Assembly: GCA_004296455.1 (NCBI GenBank)
Contig: AP018280.1
Coordinates: 62,001 to 126,000, forward strand
Length of the DNA: 64,000 bases
DNA from: Calothrix sp. NIES-4101
Lineage (GTDB): Bacteria; Cyanobacteriota; Cyanobacteriia; Cyanobacteriales; Nostocaceae
Direction: 5' to 3'
Positions within the stretch are counted from its first letter, which is position 1, and the number at the start of each line of letters is the position of its first letter. A model generated the notes under the pieces. That model was given only the letters and a program-made list of their open reading frames with translations, had not been told where the DNA came from and did no database searches. The position numbers and the translations under genes are program-made. Positions 63,982 to 64,000 of this stretch are shown here, piece by piece.

Positions 63982-64000
63982 AATAGTATTTATGAACTAT

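Overview
The window looks like chromosomal DNA of a filamentous cyanobacterium, probably Nostocales or a relative. The evidence is frequent GCGATCGC (HIP1) octamers in and between genes, a sbtA-sbtB bicarbonate uptake pair, an SLH/OprB-type porin, cyanobacterial ClpB and HtpG, WD40/AAA signalling proteins, and a hormogonium polysaccharide (hps) locus. No rRNA, tRNA or CRISPR array was seen. All names come from reading protein sequence and motifs; no database search was run.

Layout. 1-1.8 kb: an ISAzo13-family element with a probable -1 frameshift, inserted in a PEP-CTERM gene relic that is bounded on its other side by a small MITE-like repeat. 1.8-6 kb: an inorganic-carbon and sodium block with a NhaS3-type Na+/H+ antiporter, PII-like SbtB, the Na+/HCO3- symporter SbtA, and the first 44 codons of a BicA/SulP-type transporter. 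6.8-12.6 kb: mostly exported proteins of unknown function, including an SLH protein, plus a protein with two eukaryote-like Tudor/chromo-barrel domains. 13-24 kb: housekeeping and stress genes (gloA, SLH porin, clpB, two GT4 glycosyltransferases, htpG, rpmB). 24.3-33.7 kb: the hps locus, in the order hpsA, three pseudopilins, glycosyltransferase hpsE and a second GspH-like pseudopilin. 34-39.7 kb: a transposase relic, an intact IS66 element with an 8-bp target duplication, and a run of small secreted proteins, one built of three near-identical repeats. 40-45.8 kb: two consecutive STAND-like ATPase genes, one with an N-terminal HTH and one with PAS, a membrane segment and 14 WD40 repeats. 46-59.5 kb: a hydrolase island with a membrane protein, a lipase, three TAP-like S33 peptidases, an amidase and an MscS channel. 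The third peptidase is split by an IS1380 element with a perfect 4-bp target duplication. 60-64 kb: an SH3-type secreted protein, then an ISAs1 element lying between a truncated IS630 transposase and the C-terminal part of a CyRepA1 plasmid replication protein.

How the parts fit. NhaS3 and SbtA/SbtB plausibly work together, since Na+ extrusion maintains the gradient that SbtA uses and SbtB gates SbtA. The hps genes form a pseudopilin-based polysaccharide secretion module used in gliding motility. The 46-59 kb island encodes mostly signal-peptide-bearing hydrolases that would act on peptides, amides and lipids in the periplasm or outside the cell. At least five IS families, plus relics, show that the region has been remodelled repeatedly; the ISAs1 junction and plasmid-replication fragment suggest past plasmid integration or IS-mediated rearrangement.
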